Source: an uncultured Ligilactobacillus sp. (GTDB taxonomy: Bacteria > Bacillota > Bacilli > Lactobacillales > Lactobacillaceae). Taken from it: a stretch of 64,000 bases of DNA. Positions 55,501 to 64,000 of the stretch are shown piece after piece (position 1 is the first letter of the stretch; each line of letters opens with the position of its first letter). The stretch lies in assembly GCA_934201845.1 (NCBI GenBank), contig CAKPXA010000001.1, positions 186,001 through 250,000 of the forward strand. The letters are read 5' to 3'. The notes beneath the pieces are model-generated. The model did no database searches and had not been told where the DNA came from. It saw only the letters and a list, made by a program, of their open reading frames with translations. Position numbers and translations under genes: made by a program.

Positions 55501-56132
55501 TCAAACTGCTCAAGATGGGGATTTCGGAGCTCGGCGACGTCAATGTCGGCGCCATTGCCCAGTTCGAGGAAGTCAGCGGACGCTACGAGTTCCTGCAGGG
55601 TCAGCAGGATGACCTGCTGGCCGCCAAGGAGCAGCTGATGATGAGCATGGACGAAATGGACGGGGAAGTCAGGAAGCGTTTCAGGGAAACGTTCGACAAG
55701 GTTTCCTCCGCCTTCACGAAGATCTTCCCCGAAGTCTTCGGCGGCGGCCATGCCGAGCTCAGCCTGACCGATCCGGGCGACCTGCTTGAGACGGGGATTG
55801 AAATCATGGCGGCTCCGCCGGGCAAGAAGTTCAGGCAGATGAGCCTGCTTTCCGGTGGCGAGCGCTCGCTGACCGCAATTGTCCTGCTGTTTGCCATCCT
55901 GAAGGTCAGACCGGTCCCGTTCGCCATCCTGGACGAGGCCGAGGCGGCCCTGGACGACGCAAACGTTGCGCGCTACTCGCAGTATCTGCGCCGCTTCGAC
56001 GGCCGGACGCAGTTCATCGTGATTACGCACCGCAAGGGAACCATGATGCAGGCAGACGTCCTGTACGGCGTCACGATGCAGGAATCGGGCGTGTCGAAGA
56101 TGGTTTCCGTGTCGCTTGACGACTATGAATGA
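52590..56132 (+). CDS. smc: Chromosome segregation ATPase SMC
   Basis: SMC dimers with ScpA and ScpB compact and separate the chromosomes. The 1180-residue protein has the N-terminal Walker A GPNGSGKSNIIEGLRWVLGE, two long coiled coils (about 170-490 and 680-1000) around the hinge (about 500-660, YYQGVKGVM, LAGDVVNAGGSMSGG), and the C-terminal signature LLSGGERSLTA and Walker B FAILDEAEAALDD. Length is normal. GGGGAGGA precedes the ATG. It lies 16 bp behind rnc. Confidence 0.97.
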   Translation: MKIKSLTLSGFKSFADKTTIEFQDGLTGVVGPNGSGKSNIIEGLRWVLGEQSAKSLRGGRMPDVIFAGSQTRAPLNRCVVTAVFDNSDHYLKGQQDEVSVTRKIYRSGESEYLINGRAVRLKDIVDLFTDTGVGRESFSIISQGSVEAIFNSKPKDRRQLIEEAAGIVRYRREKARAEAELAETTDHLDRVSDILLELARQKDPLEEQASIARDYLEQKKQYEHYELARLVLETRETTKLKREVEERLDEIVKVAGSHQRNAGLAEEKSRRLHERQQDLEERIDKSQRELVELTREREKLASRRDLSDHDSEFFAQRIAEQKEAVESDEAAQKEASATLAGLRQKIEQESGERDRLEAEISRLKETGSAGGSDLEMQIENLRNEVTGLLREKSRLENELDYSRRETQRITETRDETRRRSRETARQLAELEEQRRSLQEDFDRKDKALKDFNEAQRSDRERQLKLSRRHEDERRRWLDASGVLQKARARYESRRQIQSDYSGYYQGVKGVMQAENLKGIVGPVAEVIKVPGELAKAVETALGAALQNIVVVDAPAAKAAIRYLTQNRLGRATFLPRTTVRPRSLGTVQKNAASGVRGYIGVGSELVSCAPEDMPVLRHLLGAVIFAEDLDSATEIARVLNHAVKVVSLAGDVVNAGGSMSGGADRRRGEGLLEQKRSLEKLAEDIGVMEKKLAEIERDGGGLRKELDELEQRLGGSQKEHERLEEEQAAARRRLDEIVLKQARVEQEKSGYDAELAGSSTGEADLAAAGRQAEEKLGQIERSIEAAQTSLDEKRAFQRNSTEMKAELDARIAEETSSLAVLNERIQSLSIRARENELQMQQAGERIERSREKIRRLEEESRNMLLSKDELEARSSEADARCGRLEGALSSLKGERAKLHEGAARAEEELTRANELLRAAMDEKSSLASRSGSLDAVLRRNLDELAEQYAMTYEAAEQKNTETDLELARKKVKLLKMGISELGDVNVGAIAQFEEVSGRYEFLQGQQDDLLAAKEQLMMSMDEMDGEVRKRFRETFDKVSSAFTKIFPEVFGGGHAELSLTDPGDLLETGIEIMAAPPGKKFRQMSLLSGGERSLTAIVLLFAILKVRPVPFAILDEAEAALDDANVARYSQYLRRFDGRTQFIVITHRKGTMMQADVLYGVTMQESGVSKMVSVSLDDYE

Positions 56133-56156
56133 CTAACTTGAAAGGAATGAACTGGA

Positions 56157-57494
56157 ATGGGATTTTTTGACAAGCTGAGAAGGGCATTCTCCTCCGAACC
56201 CGAGAAGAAGGAGGACTCTGTCCTGGAAAATGCAGAGAAGGATGCCGCGGAAGCTGAAAAGACCGCAGACGGGGACGCCTCGTCCCGGGAAACGGTGGAG
56301 GAAGTTCCGGCTGCTGAACCTGAGGAAGATGGTGTCAGCGGGGCGGCAGAAGAAGATGCCGGAGAGCCGGAGGAAGAATCAGAACCCGAAGCTGAAGCGG
56401 AGGCTGAGCCGGAATCTGAAGAAGCAGAGGAAGAGGCTGAACCCGAAGCCAAACCGGCGGCCGCAGAGTCAAAACCACAGGAAGAATCCGTGCCGGAAGA
56501 CGAAAGGACGGCTGAGGAACCTGCCGCAGAAGAGCCAAAGCCTTCGGAACGCAGGTCCGAGGAGGAACGTTATGACAAGGGCCTGGCCCGCTCGCGCAAG
56601 GGCTTTGGCGCAAAGATCAACGCCCTGCTTGCAAACTTCAGGCATGTCGACGAGGACTTCTTCGACGACCTTGAGGAGACGCTGATTGAGGCCGACGTCG
56701 GCTACGAGACGGCCATGAAGATCAGCGACGAGCTGAGAGACGAGGTCAAGCTGAGAAACGCGAAGAAGAAGTCGGACGTCTCCGACGCCATCATCGAGCG
56801 TCTGGTGAACCTGTATGAGGAAGACGGCAGAAACGAGGACAACACCCTGCATTTTGCCAAGGAAGGGCCGACGGTCTTTCTGTTCGTCGGCGTCAACGGC
56901 GTCGGCAAGACGACGACAATCGGCAAGCTTGCCCACCGCTACAGGGAAGAGGGCAGGAAGGTCCTGCTTGCGGCCGGCGACACGTTCAGGGCGGGCGCCA
57001 TCGAGCAGCTGGCCGAATGGGGCAGAAGAACCGGCGTTGACGTCGTCAGAAAGCCCGAGCAGAGCGACCCGGCCGCCGTCGTGTACGATGCCGTGGTCAA
57101 GGCGAAGAAGGAGAACTACGACATCCTGCTCGTCGACACGGCCGGACGTCTGCAGAACAAGGTCAACCTGATGAAGGAGCTTGACAAGATCAAGCGCGTC
57201 ATCACGCGCGAGCTGCCGGACGCGCCGCAGGAAGTGCTGCTTGCGCTTGACGCGACGACGGGGCAGAACGCCCTGACGCAGGCAAGGCAGTTCAAGGAAG
57301 TCACGGACGTCACCGGCATCGTGCTGACGAAGCTTGACGGAACGGCGCGCGGAGGCATCGTCCTGGCCATCAGAAGCGAGCTCAGGCTTCCGGTCAAGCT
57401 TGTCGGACTCGGCGAGCAGATGGATGACCTGCGCGACTTCAATCCGCAGGAATTCGTCATCGGTCTGTTCAAGGGCCTCGTCACCAGGGGATAG
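56157..57494 (+). CDS. ftsY: Signal recognition particle receptor FtsY
   Basis: FtsY docks ribosome-SRP complexes at the membrane. The 445-residue product has a long acidic N-terminal region, rich in Glu, Ala and Pro (about 10-140), then the NG domain with [46 protein letters not shown] and LGEQMDDL. The acidic region is longer than in many Firmicutes and is probably membrane-targeting and disordered. It forms the SRP system with Ffh encoded 360 bp downstream. Confidence 0.96.
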   Translation: MGFFDKLRRAFSSEPEKKEDSVLENAEKDAAEAEKTADGDASSRETVEEVPAAEPEEDGVSGAAEEDAGEPEEESEPEAEAEAEPESEEAEEEAEPEAKPAAAESKPQEESVPEDERTAEEPAAEEPKPSERRSEEERYDKGLARSRKGFGAKINALLANFRHVDEDFFDDLEETLIEADVGYETAMKISDELRDEVKLRNAKKKSDVSDAIIERLVNLYEEDGRNEDNTLHFAKEGPTVFLFVGVNGVGKTTTIGKLAHRYREEGRKVLLAAGDTFRAGAIEQLAEWGRRTGVDVVRKPEQSDPAAVVYDAVVKAKKENYDILLVDTAGRLQNKVNLMKELDKIKRVITRELPDAPQEVLLALDATTGQNALTQARQFKEVTDVTGIVLTKLDGTARGGIVLAIRSELRLPVKLVGLGEQMDDLRDFNPQEFVIGLFKGLVTRG

Positions 57495-57502
57495 GTGAGA
57501 TC

Positions 57503-57841
57503 GTGGCAATTGAGAAGACCAACAGGATCAACGCTCTGTTTGACTTCTACGAGCCTCTTTTGACGGAGAAGCAGATGACGTACATTGCGCTTTACTACAG
57601 GGATGACTATTCCCTGGGCGAAATTGCGGAAAACTTTGAAGTTTCAAGGCAGGCGGTATATGATAATATCAAGCGGACCGAGAAGATCCTCGAAGAATAT
57701 GAGGGAAAGCTGGGACTTTACAGGCAGTTTGAGCAGCGCAGCGAAAGGATGGACGAGCTCCTGGCCTATGTCAGGGAGAATCATCCGGATGATTCCGGGC
57801 TGCTTTCGCTGGTGGAAAATCTCGAGAACATGGAAGAATAG
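57503..57841 (+). CDS. ylxM: YlxM-family SRP-associated helix-turn-helix protein
   Basis: The 112-residue product starts with GTG and contains a sigma-like helix-turn-helix ([34 protein letters not shown]) followed by a helical tail. YlxM (p13 family) proteins are encoded next to ffh and modulate SRP; DNA binding has been suggested from the fold. It lies between ftsY and ffh with gaps of 8 and 15 bp, so it is part of the SRP operon. Confidence 0.93.
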   Translation: MAIEKTNRINALFDFYEPLLTEKQMTYIALYYRDDYSLGEIAENFEVSRQAVYDNIKRTEKILEEYEGKLGLYRQFEQRSERMDELLAYVRENHPDDSGLLSLVENLENMEE

Positions 57842-57856
57842 CAGGAGGGGCCTCTT

Positions 57857-59302
57857 ATGGCATTTGAAGGTTTAACCGAACGGTTGCAGAATGCAATCGG
57901 CAAACTCAAGCGAAAGGGAAAGATCAGTGAGTCGGACGTCAAGGAAGTCATGCGTGAAATCAGGCTGGCGCTTCTTGAAGCCGACGTCAACTTCAAGGTT
58001 GTCAAGGACTTCGTCAAGCAGGTCAGGACAAGGGCAGTCGGCGCGGAAGTGCTGGAAAGCCTGACTCCTGCCCAGCAGATCGTCAAGATCGTCAACGAGG
58101 AACTTGTCAGGGTCATGGGCGAGAGCGCCGTGCCTTTGAACAAGTCGCCGAAGATTCCGACGGTCATCATGATGGTCGGCCTCCAGGGTGCCGGCAAGAC
58201 GACGACGGCCGGCAAGCTTGCCTGCAAGCTGAAGAAGGAGGAGAATGCGCGTCCGCTGCTGATTGCCGCCGACGTCTACCGTCCGGCCGCCGTCGATCAG
58301 CTGAAGACAGTCGGCAAGGGCATCGGAGTTCCAGTATTTGACATGGGCACGGATGTGGATCCGGTTGAGATCGTCCGTCAGGGGATGGCGCTTGCTGCAG
58401 AGCAGAAGAACGACTACGTCATCATCGATACGGCCGGTCGTCTGCAGATTGACGAGAAGCTCATGGCCGAGCTCTCAAACATCAAGGAGCTGACGCATCC
58501 CGACGAAATTCTGCTGACGGTCGACTCGATGACCGGTCAGAATGCAGTTGAGGTTGCCCAGGGGTTCAACGACACGCTTGACGTGACCGGCGTCGTTCTG
58601 ACGAAGCTCGACGGCGACACCCGCGGCGGTGCCGCACTTTCCATCAGAGCCGTCACGGGCAAGCCGATCAAGTTCATCGGCCAGGGCGAGAAGATGACGG
58701 CACTTGACGTCTTCTATCCCGACCGCATGGCCTCGAGAATCCTCGGCATGGGTGACATGCTGACGCTCATCGAAAAGGCCCAGCAGGACTTCGACCAGAA
58801 GAAGGCCGAGGAGCTTGCCGACAAGATGCGCGAGAACACATTCGACTTCAATGACTTCGTCGAGCAGATGGAGCAGGTCCAGAACATGGGACCGATTGAG
58901 GACATCATGAAGATGATTCCGGGGATGGCAAACAACCCGGCCTTGAAGAACGTCAAGGTCGACCCGAAGGACATCGAGCACACGAAGGCCATCGTCTATT
59001 CAATGACTCCGGCCGAACGCGAGGATCCGGACCTGCTCAACCCGAGCCGCAGGCGAAGGATTGCGGCCGGATCCGGACGTCCGGTCCAGGAAGTCAACCG
59101 CATGATCAAGCAGTTCAAGCAGATGCGCGACATGATGCAGAAGATGACGACGGGAAACTTCGGCGGCATGGAGAACATGTTCGGCGGCGGCGTTTCCGGC
59201 AAGCTGGCCAAGATGTCGGTCAACCGCATGATCAGCAAGAACAAGAAGAAGAAGCGCGCCAAGATCAAGAAGCAGCGCCAGCAGAAGCGCCGTAAAAAAT
59301 AA
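57857..59302 (+). CDS. ffh: Signal recognition particle protein Ffh
   Basis: Ffh binds SRP RNA and signal sequences of nascent proteins. The 481-residue protein has the N domain, the G domain with [35 protein letters not shown] and [10 protein letters not shown], and the Met-rich M domain ([40 protein letters not shown]) ending in a Lys/Arg-rich tail. AGGAGGGG precedes the ATG. No strong terminator is seen before the rpsP promoter. Confidence 0.97.
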   Translation: MAFEGLTERLQNAIGKLKRKGKISESDVKEVMREIRLALLEADVNFKVVKDFVKQVRTRAVGAEVLESLTPAQQIVKIVNEELVRVMGESAVPLNKSPKIPTVIMMVGLQGAGKTTTAGKLACKLKKEENARPLLIAADVYRPAAVDQLKTVGKGIGVPVFDMGTDVDPVEIVRQGMALAAEQKNDYVIIDTAGRLQIDEKLMAELSNIKELTHPDEILLTVDSMTGQNAVEVAQGFNDTLDVTGVVLTKLDGDTRGGAALSIRAVTGKPIKFIGQGEKMTALDVFYPDRMASRILGMGDMLTLIEKAQQDFDQKKAEELADKMRENTFDFNDFVEQMEQVQNMGPIEDIMKMIPGMANNPALKNVKVDPKDIEHTKAIVYSMTPAEREDPDLLNPSRRRRIAAGSGRPVQEVNRMIKQFKQMRDMMQKMTTGNFGGMENMFGGGVSGKLAKMSVNRMISKNKKKKRAKIKKQRQQKRRKK

Positions 59303-59376
59303 ACGGTGAGAAATACCGGTATGACAGGGTTTTAACGAAAAAAAGCAAAAAAAATCAAGCTGTCAAGAAATTTTAC

Positions 59377-59405
59377 TTTACACGAAGCAAAATTACTGGT
59401 ATATT
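59377..59405 (+). promoter_or_regulatory. Promoter of rpsP-khpA
   Basis: TTTACA (59377-59382), a 17-bp spacer and TATATT (59400-59405), the latter preceded by TGG. It resembles the rpsO promoter, which also has TATATT. Confidence 0.8.
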
Positions 59406-59442
59406 AGTAATCGTTGAGAAGATAACCAGGAGGTGTAAAAGC

Positions 59443-59718
59443 ATGTCAGTTAAAATTCGTTTGAAGCGTATGGGTTCCAAGAAGCGTCCTTTCTACCGCA
59501 TCGTTGTGGCTGATTCACGTTCACCGCGTGACGGCCGTTTCATCGAAACAGTTGGTACTTACAACCCATTGACAGAACCAGAACAAGTAACGCTTAAAGA
59601 AGAATCAATCATGAACTGGCTGAGCAACGGTGCCCAGCCTTCGGATACTGTTCGTAACATTCTCTCAAAGCAGGGTGTCATGAAGAAGTTCCACGAAGCT
59701 AAGTTTTCCAAGAAGTAA
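59443..59718 (+). CDS. rpsP: 30S ribosomal protein S16
   Basis: S16 is an early 30S assembly protein. The 91-residue product begins [20 protein letters not shown] and contains [28 protein letters not shown] precedes the ATG. Codon use is of the highly expressed type. It is co-transcribed with khpA, 11 bp downstream. Confidence 0.96.
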   Translation: MSVKIRLKRMGSKKRPFYRIVVADSRSPRDGRFIETVGTYNPLTEPEQVTLKEESIMNWLSNGAQPSDTVRNILSKQGVMKKFHEAKFSKK

Positions 59719-59729
59719 GGTAGATTAAC

Positions 59730-59978
59730 ATGACAGAAGCAGATGTGAGGCAATTAATCGTTACCATTGTCAAACCACTAGTTGCTGATCCTGATGCCAT
59801 CAAGATTGATACTGATCAGGATGCACATTTCCTTAATTTCAATCTATCTGTCGCACCCGATGATGTCGGGCGTGTAATCGGAAAACACGGGCGGGTTGCC
59901 CAGGCAATCCGCACCATCGTTTATAGCGTTCGTGTCGACGGCTCCCTGCGAGTCCGTCTGAATATCGTAGACGATTAA
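59730..59978 (+). CDS. khpA: KH-domain RNA-binding protein KhpA
   Basis: The 82-residue protein is a single KH domain with the GxxG loop in VIGKHGRVAQAI. KhpA with KhpB binds RNA and affects cell size and division in streptococci and lactobacilli. It lies between rpsP and rimM in nearly all Firmicutes. GTAGATTAAC precedes the ATG, so its translation is probably coupled to rpsP. A terminator follows. Confidence 0.93.
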   Translation: MTEADVRQLIVTIVKPLVADPDAIKIDTDQDAHFLNFNLSVAPDDVGRVIGKHGRVAQAIRTIVYSVRVDGSLRVRLNIVDD

Positions 59979-59982
59979 TCAG

Positions 59983-60027
59983 GACCTTTGGTGAAACAGT
60001 GATGCTTTCATCAGAGGTCTTTTTTTG
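59983..60027 (+). terminator. Intrinsic terminator after khpA
   Basis: GACCTTTGGTGAAA pairs with TTTCATCAGAGGTC with two imperfect positions, followed by seven T residues. Confidence 0.82.
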
Positions 60028-60051
60028 AGGCACTTCGAAAGGAATCATGCA

Positions 60052-60564
60052 ATGAATTACTATCAGGTAGGAAGAATCATCAACACACACGGCATCCGGG
60101 GCGAAGTCAGGGTGCTGTCGTCGAGTGACTTCACCGAAGAGCGCTACAGACCGGGCAGCACGCTGTACCTGTTCAGAAACGACAGCCTTGTCGAGGAGGT
60201 CGTCGTCAAGGCGCACAGGAGACACAAGCAGTTTGACCTGCTCTCGTTTGAGGGAAAAGAGGACATTAATGACGTTGAGCGCTTCAAGGGCTGCGACATC
60301 AAGGTTTCGGAAGACCAGCTGCAGGATCTGGAGGACGGATCGTACTACTACCACCAGATCATCGGCCTGGAAGCCGTGACGCTTGAAGGAGAGAGACTCG
60401 GAAGAATCAGCGAGATTCTGAGCCCCGGCGCAAACGACGTCTGGGTTGTCAGCCGGAAGGGCAGGAAGGACCTGCTGCTGCCGGTCATCGACGACGTTGT
60501 CAAGGAAGTCAGGCTTGACGAGGGCATTGTCCTTGTCGACCTGCTGGAAGGGTTGGACGAATGA
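60052..60564 (+). CDS. rimM: 16S rRNA processing protein RimM
   Basis: RimM helps mature the 30S head domain. The 170-residue product begins [20 protein letters not shown] and has a PRC-barrel C-terminal domain ([25 protein letters not shown] end [10 protein letters not shown]). The ATG at 60052 behind GAAAGGAATC is chosen; an in-frame GTG-type extension runs into the terminator T-tract. It overlaps trmD by 4 bp. Confidence 0.95.
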   Translation: MNYYQVGRIINTHGIRGEVRVLSSSDFTEERYRPGSTLYLFRNDSLVEEVVVKAHRRHKQFDLLSFEGKEDINDVERFKGCDIKVSEDQLQDLEDGSYYYHQIIGLEAVTLEGERLGRISEILSPGANDVWVVSRKGRKDLLLPVIDDVVKEVRLDEGIVLVDLLEGLDE

Positions 60565-61310
60565 TGAAGATTGACATTTTAAGCCTGTTTCCCGAGATGT
60601 TCTCCGGCCCGCTGAACGAATCAATCGTCGGCAAGGCCGGCGAGAAGGGGCTGCTTGACATCAGCGTGACGAACTTCAGGGACTACACGACGAACAGGCA
60701 GCACCACGTCGACGACACGCCGTACGGCGGCGGTGCTGGGATGCTGCTCCAGGTCCAGCCTATCTTCGACGCGCTCGACGCCGTTGCGGAACGCGAGGGC
60801 GGTCTCGGCAGGGTCATTCTGCTTGATCCGGCCGGGAAGAGGTTCGATCAGAAGATGGCAGAGGAGCTTTCACGCGAGGAGCACCTGACGTTCATCTGCG
60901 GCCACTACGAAGGCTACGACGAACGGATCAGGACCCGGGTCACCGATGAGATCTCGCTCGGCGACTTCGTTCTGACCGGCGGCGAGCTCGGCGCAATGGT
61001 CGTCATCGACGCAACCGTCAGACTCCTCCCCGATGTCCTGGGAAATGCAGAGTCCGCTCCCGGGGATTCGTTTTCAACGGGTCTGCTTGAGTATCCGCAG
61101 TACACGCGTCCGGCCGACTTCCGCGGCATGAAGGTGCCCGAGGTGCTGACAAGCGGCAACCACCAGAAAATTGCCGAATGGCGCAACAAGGAGGCCCTGA
61201 GAAGGACGTTCCTCAGGCGAGCCGACCTGCTTGACGGCTACGAGCTCTCAAAACAGGAGAAGAAGTGGCTGAGAGAGTTCAGGACCGACTACGAGGAAGA
61301 CGAGGACTGA
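60561..61310 (+). CDS. trmD: tRNA (guanine-37) N1-methyltransferase
   Basis: TrmD methylates G37 of tRNAs to prevent frameshifting. The 249-residue product has the SPOUT trefoil knot motifs [26 protein letters not shown] and [17 protein letters not shown]. It is coupled to rimM by ATGA. In most Firmicutes rplS follows at once; here a terminator and repeat array B follow instead. Confidence 0.96.
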   Translation: MMKIDILSLFPEMFSGPLNESIVGKAGEKGLLDISVTNFRDYTTNRQHHVDDTPYGGGAGMLLQVQPIFDALDAVAEREGGLGRVILLDPAGKRFDQKMAEELSREEHLTFICGHYEGYDERIRTRVTDEISLGDFVLTGGELGAMVVIDATVRLLPDVLGNAESAPGDSFSTGLLEYPQYTRPADFRGMKVPEVLTSGNHQKIAEWRNKEALRRTFLRRADLLDGYELSKQEKKWLREFRTDYEEDED

Positions 61311-61356
61311 ACTCTGTCCTCATAATGCCGACGGGACGAAATATGAAATTTACCAG

Positions 61357-61396
61357 AAACGCTTCACGCATTGAAAAATGTGTGAAGCGTTTTCTC
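61357..61396 (+). terminator. Intrinsic terminator after trmD
   Basis: AAACGCTTCACGCAT pairs with ATGTGTGAAGCGTTT over 15 positions (one G-U), followed by TTTCTCTT. Confidence 0.8.
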
Positions 61397-61765
61397 TTGA
61401 ATTCAGAGCTGCCCCCGGATACTGAATCTGACATGAAAAAACGGGATTAGTATATACAGATTACATCACAAATGGAAAAAGTGATGTAAAATTACATCAG
61501 AAATGCCAAAACTGATGTAATTAGTATATACAACCACTGCCTTTGAATTCAATATTTCATCTCAGCCCGGGTTCTGGGCAAGCCCGCCTTCGTCAGACAG
61601 AAGCTTAGCTTACGGCTCATGACCGCTGCTTCTCACACCTTGATAATCGGGTTCGAAGCAGCATTCGCCTATAGCTAAGCACTGTCTTCCTAGACGGGCA
61701 AGCCCGCCTTCGTCAGACAGAAGCTTAGCTTACGGCTCATGACCGCTGCTTCTCACACCTTGTTA
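61396..61765 (+). repeat. Intergenic repeat array B between trmD and cvfB
   Basis: This shares with array A the left segment (61399-61458), the 61540-61568 segment with GAATTCAATATTTCATC, and the 120-bp unit, here as one full copy (61576-61695) and a 67-bp identical second copy (61696-61762). Unlike array A it carries two hairpins between direct copies of TTAGTATATACA (61447 and 61521). No gene is supported here. Confidence 0.8.
61459..61520. repeat. Twin hairpins with compensatory stem change
   Basis: Two tandem units of about 31 bp, with stems TTACATCAC / GTGATGTAA and TTACATCAG / CTGATGTAA and loops that share AAATG..AAAA. Both bases of one stem pair differ between the two units, so pairing is kept. 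Confidence 0.7.
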
Positions 61766-61974
61766 TTTTGCGTGCAATTATTGCCGGAAGAATGTAAAAT
61801 AGATAATAAATGCGTTATGCAAGGCAATAGTGAGAATTGTGAACAAATTTCAAAGATAAATGGATAATGCGGTGCATATTTATAAAATCTGTTTAAATCG
61901 CCTTCAATTGGACGATATTCCAAGTTGTAGGCGTTCCGGGCCGGTTCTATAGTGTGCATCCGAGGAGAATCAAG
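61766..61974. other. AT-rich leader region of cvfB
   Basis: No gene is visible. The stretch is AT-rich, with several -10-like sequences (for example TATAAA near 61881) but no convincing paired promoter, and ends in the Shine-Dalgarno sequence GAGGAG. Confidence 0.4.
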
Positions 61975-62838
61975 ATGCTGAAAGATATAATTGGCCGGAA
62001 CATTACTGCGATGGTTACTGATGAAAACGACCGCTTCATTTTTGCTCAGAAGGACGGAATGACGTTCCGTCTGGACAAGTCCGAACTGATCAAGCTCCCG
62101 AAGGCCGGTGCGATGATTACCGGCTTTGCCTATGAAAACGAGAACCATCAGTTGCAGCTGACGAAGAATCCTCCGAAGTGCGGTTTTGACCGTTACGCCT
62201 GGGGAACCGTCATGGGCGTGCAGCGTGATCTCGGCGTATTCGTCGACGTCGGTCTGAAGAACAAGGACATTGCCGTTTCGCTTGACGAGCTTCCGGAGCT
62301 TCCGGGTCTCTGGCCGAAGAAGGGCGACCGCCTGATGATTGCCCTGAGGGTTGATGACAAGGGCAGGCTCTGGGGCACGCCGGCAACGACCGAGATGTTC
62401 CAGGCCGTAAGTGTGAAGGCGGATGCACGAATGAGGAACAGGAACGTCGAGGCGACTGCTTATCGCCTCAAGATGGCGGGAACATATGCGATAACATCAG
62501 ATTACTGTCTGGGATTCATCCATCCGACGGAGCGCGAACGCGAGCCGCGGCTCGGCGAGGTGCTCAAGGCGCGCGTCATCGGTGTGCGCGAGGACGGAGT
62601 TTTGAATCTCTCCCTTCTTCCAAGAGCCTATGAGGCAATTGATGATGATTCGAAGATGCTTCTGGCCGCGCTCGAGCACTCGAGGGACGGCCGTCTGCCT
62701 CTGACGGACAAGAGCTCTCCGGAGGAAATCAGAAACTACTTCGGCATCAGCAAGGCCGGCTTCAAGAGAGCCGTCGGCCACCTGCTCAGGGCAGGAAAGG
62801 TCCGGCAGGAAGACGGCTTCCTGATTCTGGTCAGGTAG
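61975..62838 (+). CDS. cvfB: CvfB-family S1 RNA-binding protein
   Basis: The 287-residue product has tandem S1-like OB folds (MLKDIIGRNITAMVTDENDR, GTVMGVQRDLGVFVDVGLKNKDIAV, ARVIGVREDGVLNLSLLPR) and a C-terminal winged-helix segment (YFGISKAGFKRAVGHLLRAGKV). This is the CvfB layout, an RNA-binding regulator of virulence and expression in staphylococci. The ATG at 61975 behind GAGGAG is used; an in-frame ATG seven codons upstream lies before the Shine-Dalgarno sequence. It precedes fur-like and xerD genes. Confidence 0.93.
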   Translation: MLKDIIGRNITAMVTDENDRFIFAQKDGMTFRLDKSELIKLPKAGAMITGFAYENENHQLQLTKNPPKCGFDRYAWGTVMGVQRDLGVFVDVGLKNKDIAVSLDELPELPGLWPKKGDRLMIALRVDDKGRLWGTPATTEMFQAVSVKADARMRNRNVEATAYRLKMAGTYAITSDYCLGFIHPTEREREPRLGEVLKARVIGVREDGVLNLSLLPRAYEAIDDDSKMLLAALEHSRDGRLPLTDKSSPEEIRNYFGISKAGFKRAVGHLLRAGKVRQEDGFLILVR

Positions 62839-62857
62839 TCGGAGAGGGGGATTCGGG

Positions 62858-63349
62858 ATGAATGAACTGGAGAAAATCGAAGACAAGCTGCACGGTGCGG
62901 GATTCAAGCTGACGCCCCAGCGGCGCGCAACTGTCGAGCTTCTGCTTGAGCACCACACCGAGCATCTGACCGCCGAGGAAGTATACGCCCTTCTGAGGGA
63001 CGATCACCCGGACGTCGGTCTGGCCACCGTCTATCGGACGCTGGACATTCTGACGGACATTCAGGTTCTGAACCGGATTACCTTTGAGGACGGCATGGCC
63101 CGCTTTGACCTCAAGACGGACGACAAGGGGCACTTCCATCATCATCTTGTCTGCACTGTCTGCGGCAGCGTTCAGGAGATTCATGAGGATCTCCTGCTCG
63201 ATGTCGAACAGCGCATTGACCATCAGTTTCACTTTGCAGTTTCAGACCATCGCCTGACTTTTCTGGGCGTTTGTGAACAGTGCCAGCGAAAAGAAAAACT
63301 AGCAAGAATTGAGGGTGAACATCATAGAACTTCAAAGAATACTGGATGA
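62858..63349 (+). CDS. Fur-family metal/peroxide-responsive regulator
   Basis: The 163-residue product has the Fur winged helix (FKLTPQRRATVELLLEHHTEHLTAEEVY, VGLATVYRTLDIL) and a C-terminal dimerisation domain with His-rich HFHHHLVCTVCG and a second pair CEQC, which form the structural zinc site. Whether it senses iron (Fur), zinc (Zur) or peroxide (PerR) cannot be decided here. AGAGGGGG precedes the ATG. Its 3' end overlaps the likely xerD start by 35 bp. Confidence 0.93.
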   Translation: MNELEKIEDKLHGAGFKLTPQRRATVELLLEHHTEHLTAEEVYALLRDDHPDVGLATVYRTLDILTDIQVLNRITFEDGMARFDLKTDDKGHFHHHLVCTVCGSVQEIHEDLLLDVEQRIDHQFHFAVSDHRLTFLGVCEQCQRKEKLARIEGEHHRTSKNTG

Positions 63350-64000
63350 TTACCTGCATTATCTGAAGGCCGAACGCGGCTTGTCCGACAATACGGTCTC
63401 AAGCTACGGCATGGACCTTCAGCAGTTCATCGGTTACCTGAAGGAACAGGAGATTGATAACCTGAATGACGTGGACAAGCAGGTCATCATTGACTATCTT
63501 GATTATCTGATGAAGAAGGGCAAGGCGAACTCATCCATTGTCCGTTGCGTGACCAGTCTGCGCAAGTTCTTCCAGACCATGAAGCAGGACGGAATAATTG
63601 ATGAGAATCCGATGTTGACGATTGAGACGCCGAAGAGCGAAAAGCATCTGCCGGAAGTTCTTTCGACCGAGGAAGTCGAGATGCTGCTGAATGCACCCGA
63701 TGTGACTCAGACGCTCGGTCTGCGCAACAGGGCCATTCTCGAGCTCATGTACGCAACGGGGCTGCGTGTCTCGGAAGTCGTCAACCTCAGGCTCGAGGAC
63801 CTGCACCTTGACGTCGGCATCATCCAGACCATCGGCAAGGGTCGCAAGGAAAGGATCGTGCCAATCGGGGACGAGGCCATCACCTGGATCAACAACTATC
63901 TCAGGGATGCAAGACCGGAACTGTGCAAGACAAGGCGCAGTCCGTTCCTGTTCGTCAACTTCCATGGTGAGCGCCTGACCAGGCAGGGCGTCTGGAAGAA
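63315..64000 (+). CDS. xerD: Tyrosine recombinase XerD, 3' end outside window
   Basis: The frame reads NIIELQRILDDYLHYLKAER and continues open to the right edge (about 228 codons visible). The N-terminal SAM-like domain (GLSDNTVSSYGMDLQQFIGYL) and the start of the catalytic domain (ATGLRVSEVVNL with the first active Arg, GKGRKERIVPIG with the catalytic Lys region) fit XerD, which resolves chromosome dimers at dif. The later HxxR and Tyr lie outside. The GTG at 63315 is the best start but its Shine-Dalgarno sequence is poor; a TTG at 63309 is an alternative. Translation is probably coupled to the upstream gene. Confidence 0.9.
   Translation, partial: MNIIELQRILDDYLHYLKAERGLSDNTVSSYGMDLQQFIGYLKEQEIDNLNDVDKQVIIDYLDYLMKKGKANSSIVRCVTSLRKFFQTMKQDGIIDENPMLTIETPKSEKHLPEVLSTEEVEMLLNAPDVTQTLGLRNRAILELMYATGLRVSEVVNLRLEDLHLDVGIIQTIGKGRKERIVPIGDEAITWINNYLRDARPELCKTRRSPFLFVNFHGERLTRQGVWK

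Overview
The window looks like chromosome of a low-GC-lineage Gram-positive bacterium whose own base composition is fairly GC-rich (many GAC, GTC and GGC codons, as against the AT-rich insertion near 45.4-47.7 kb). Gene content and order point to Lactobacillales, most likely Lactobacillaceae: comEC-holA-rpsT/rpsO, an RNase J gene before tuf-tig-clpX, pbp2b-rpmG-fau-rhomboid-yqgQ-glcK-rhodanese-DUF3042-miaA-ynbB-glnR-glnA, gmk-rpoZ-coaBC-priA-fmt-rsmB-stp-prkC-rsgA-rpe-thiN, rpmB-asp23-fakA-recG-plsX-acpP-rnc-smc-ftsY-ylxM-ffh-rpsP-khpA-rimM-trmD, and cvfB-fur-xerD. I do not assign a species. No tRNA, rRNA or CRISPR array was recognised.

Layout. 0-11.9 kb: competence channel (5' cut by the window edge), DNA polymerase III delta, ribosomal proteins S20 and S15, dapA with a degenerate RNase J (J2-like), a helical-repeat protein, EF-Tu, trigger factor and ClpX. 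12-15.9 kb: 6-phosphogluconate dehydrogenase and an OmpR-type two-component pair. 15.9-19.4 kb (minus strand): a 5'-truncated MFS exporter remnant and a YfhO-type membrane protein. 19.6-29.5 kb: cell division PBP and the conserved run down to the nitrogen regulator GlnR and glutamine synthetase. 29.5-30.6 kb: a hairpin-rich gap and a small minus-strand gene whose promoter spacer holds an SOS-box-like sequence. 30.6-45.4 kb: nucleotide, coenzyme A, translation-start, PP2C/PASTA-kinase, ribosome-assembly and fatty-acid-kinase genes. 45.4-47.7 kb: an AT-rich IS607-type element (serine recombinase TnpA plus TnpB) lying between fakA and recG. 47.8-61.3 kb: recG, lipid synthesis, RNase III, SMC, the SRP pathway and the S16/RimM/TrmD group. 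61.3-64 kb: a repeat array, then cvfB, a Fur-family regulator and the 5' part of xerD.

Most genes are housekeeping genes in tight same-strand operons with 1-11 bp overlaps, separated by clear intrinsic terminators. The unusual material lies in the gaps: (i) a family of intergenic repeats with units of about 120 bp and linked palindromes at 51.3-51.8 kb and 61.4-61.8 kb, with a third partial copy at the end of the MFS remnant; (ii) twin hairpins with a compensatory base-pair change between direct copies of TTAGTATATACA; (iii) an over-represented 10-mer AAATGCAGAG; (iv) the IS607/TnpB unit with a predicted leaderless tnpA, a rearranged RuvC motif and a structured 3' tail that may be its guide RNA; (v) the SOS-box promoter of the small minus-strand gene. 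All conclusions come from reading the sequence; no database search was run.
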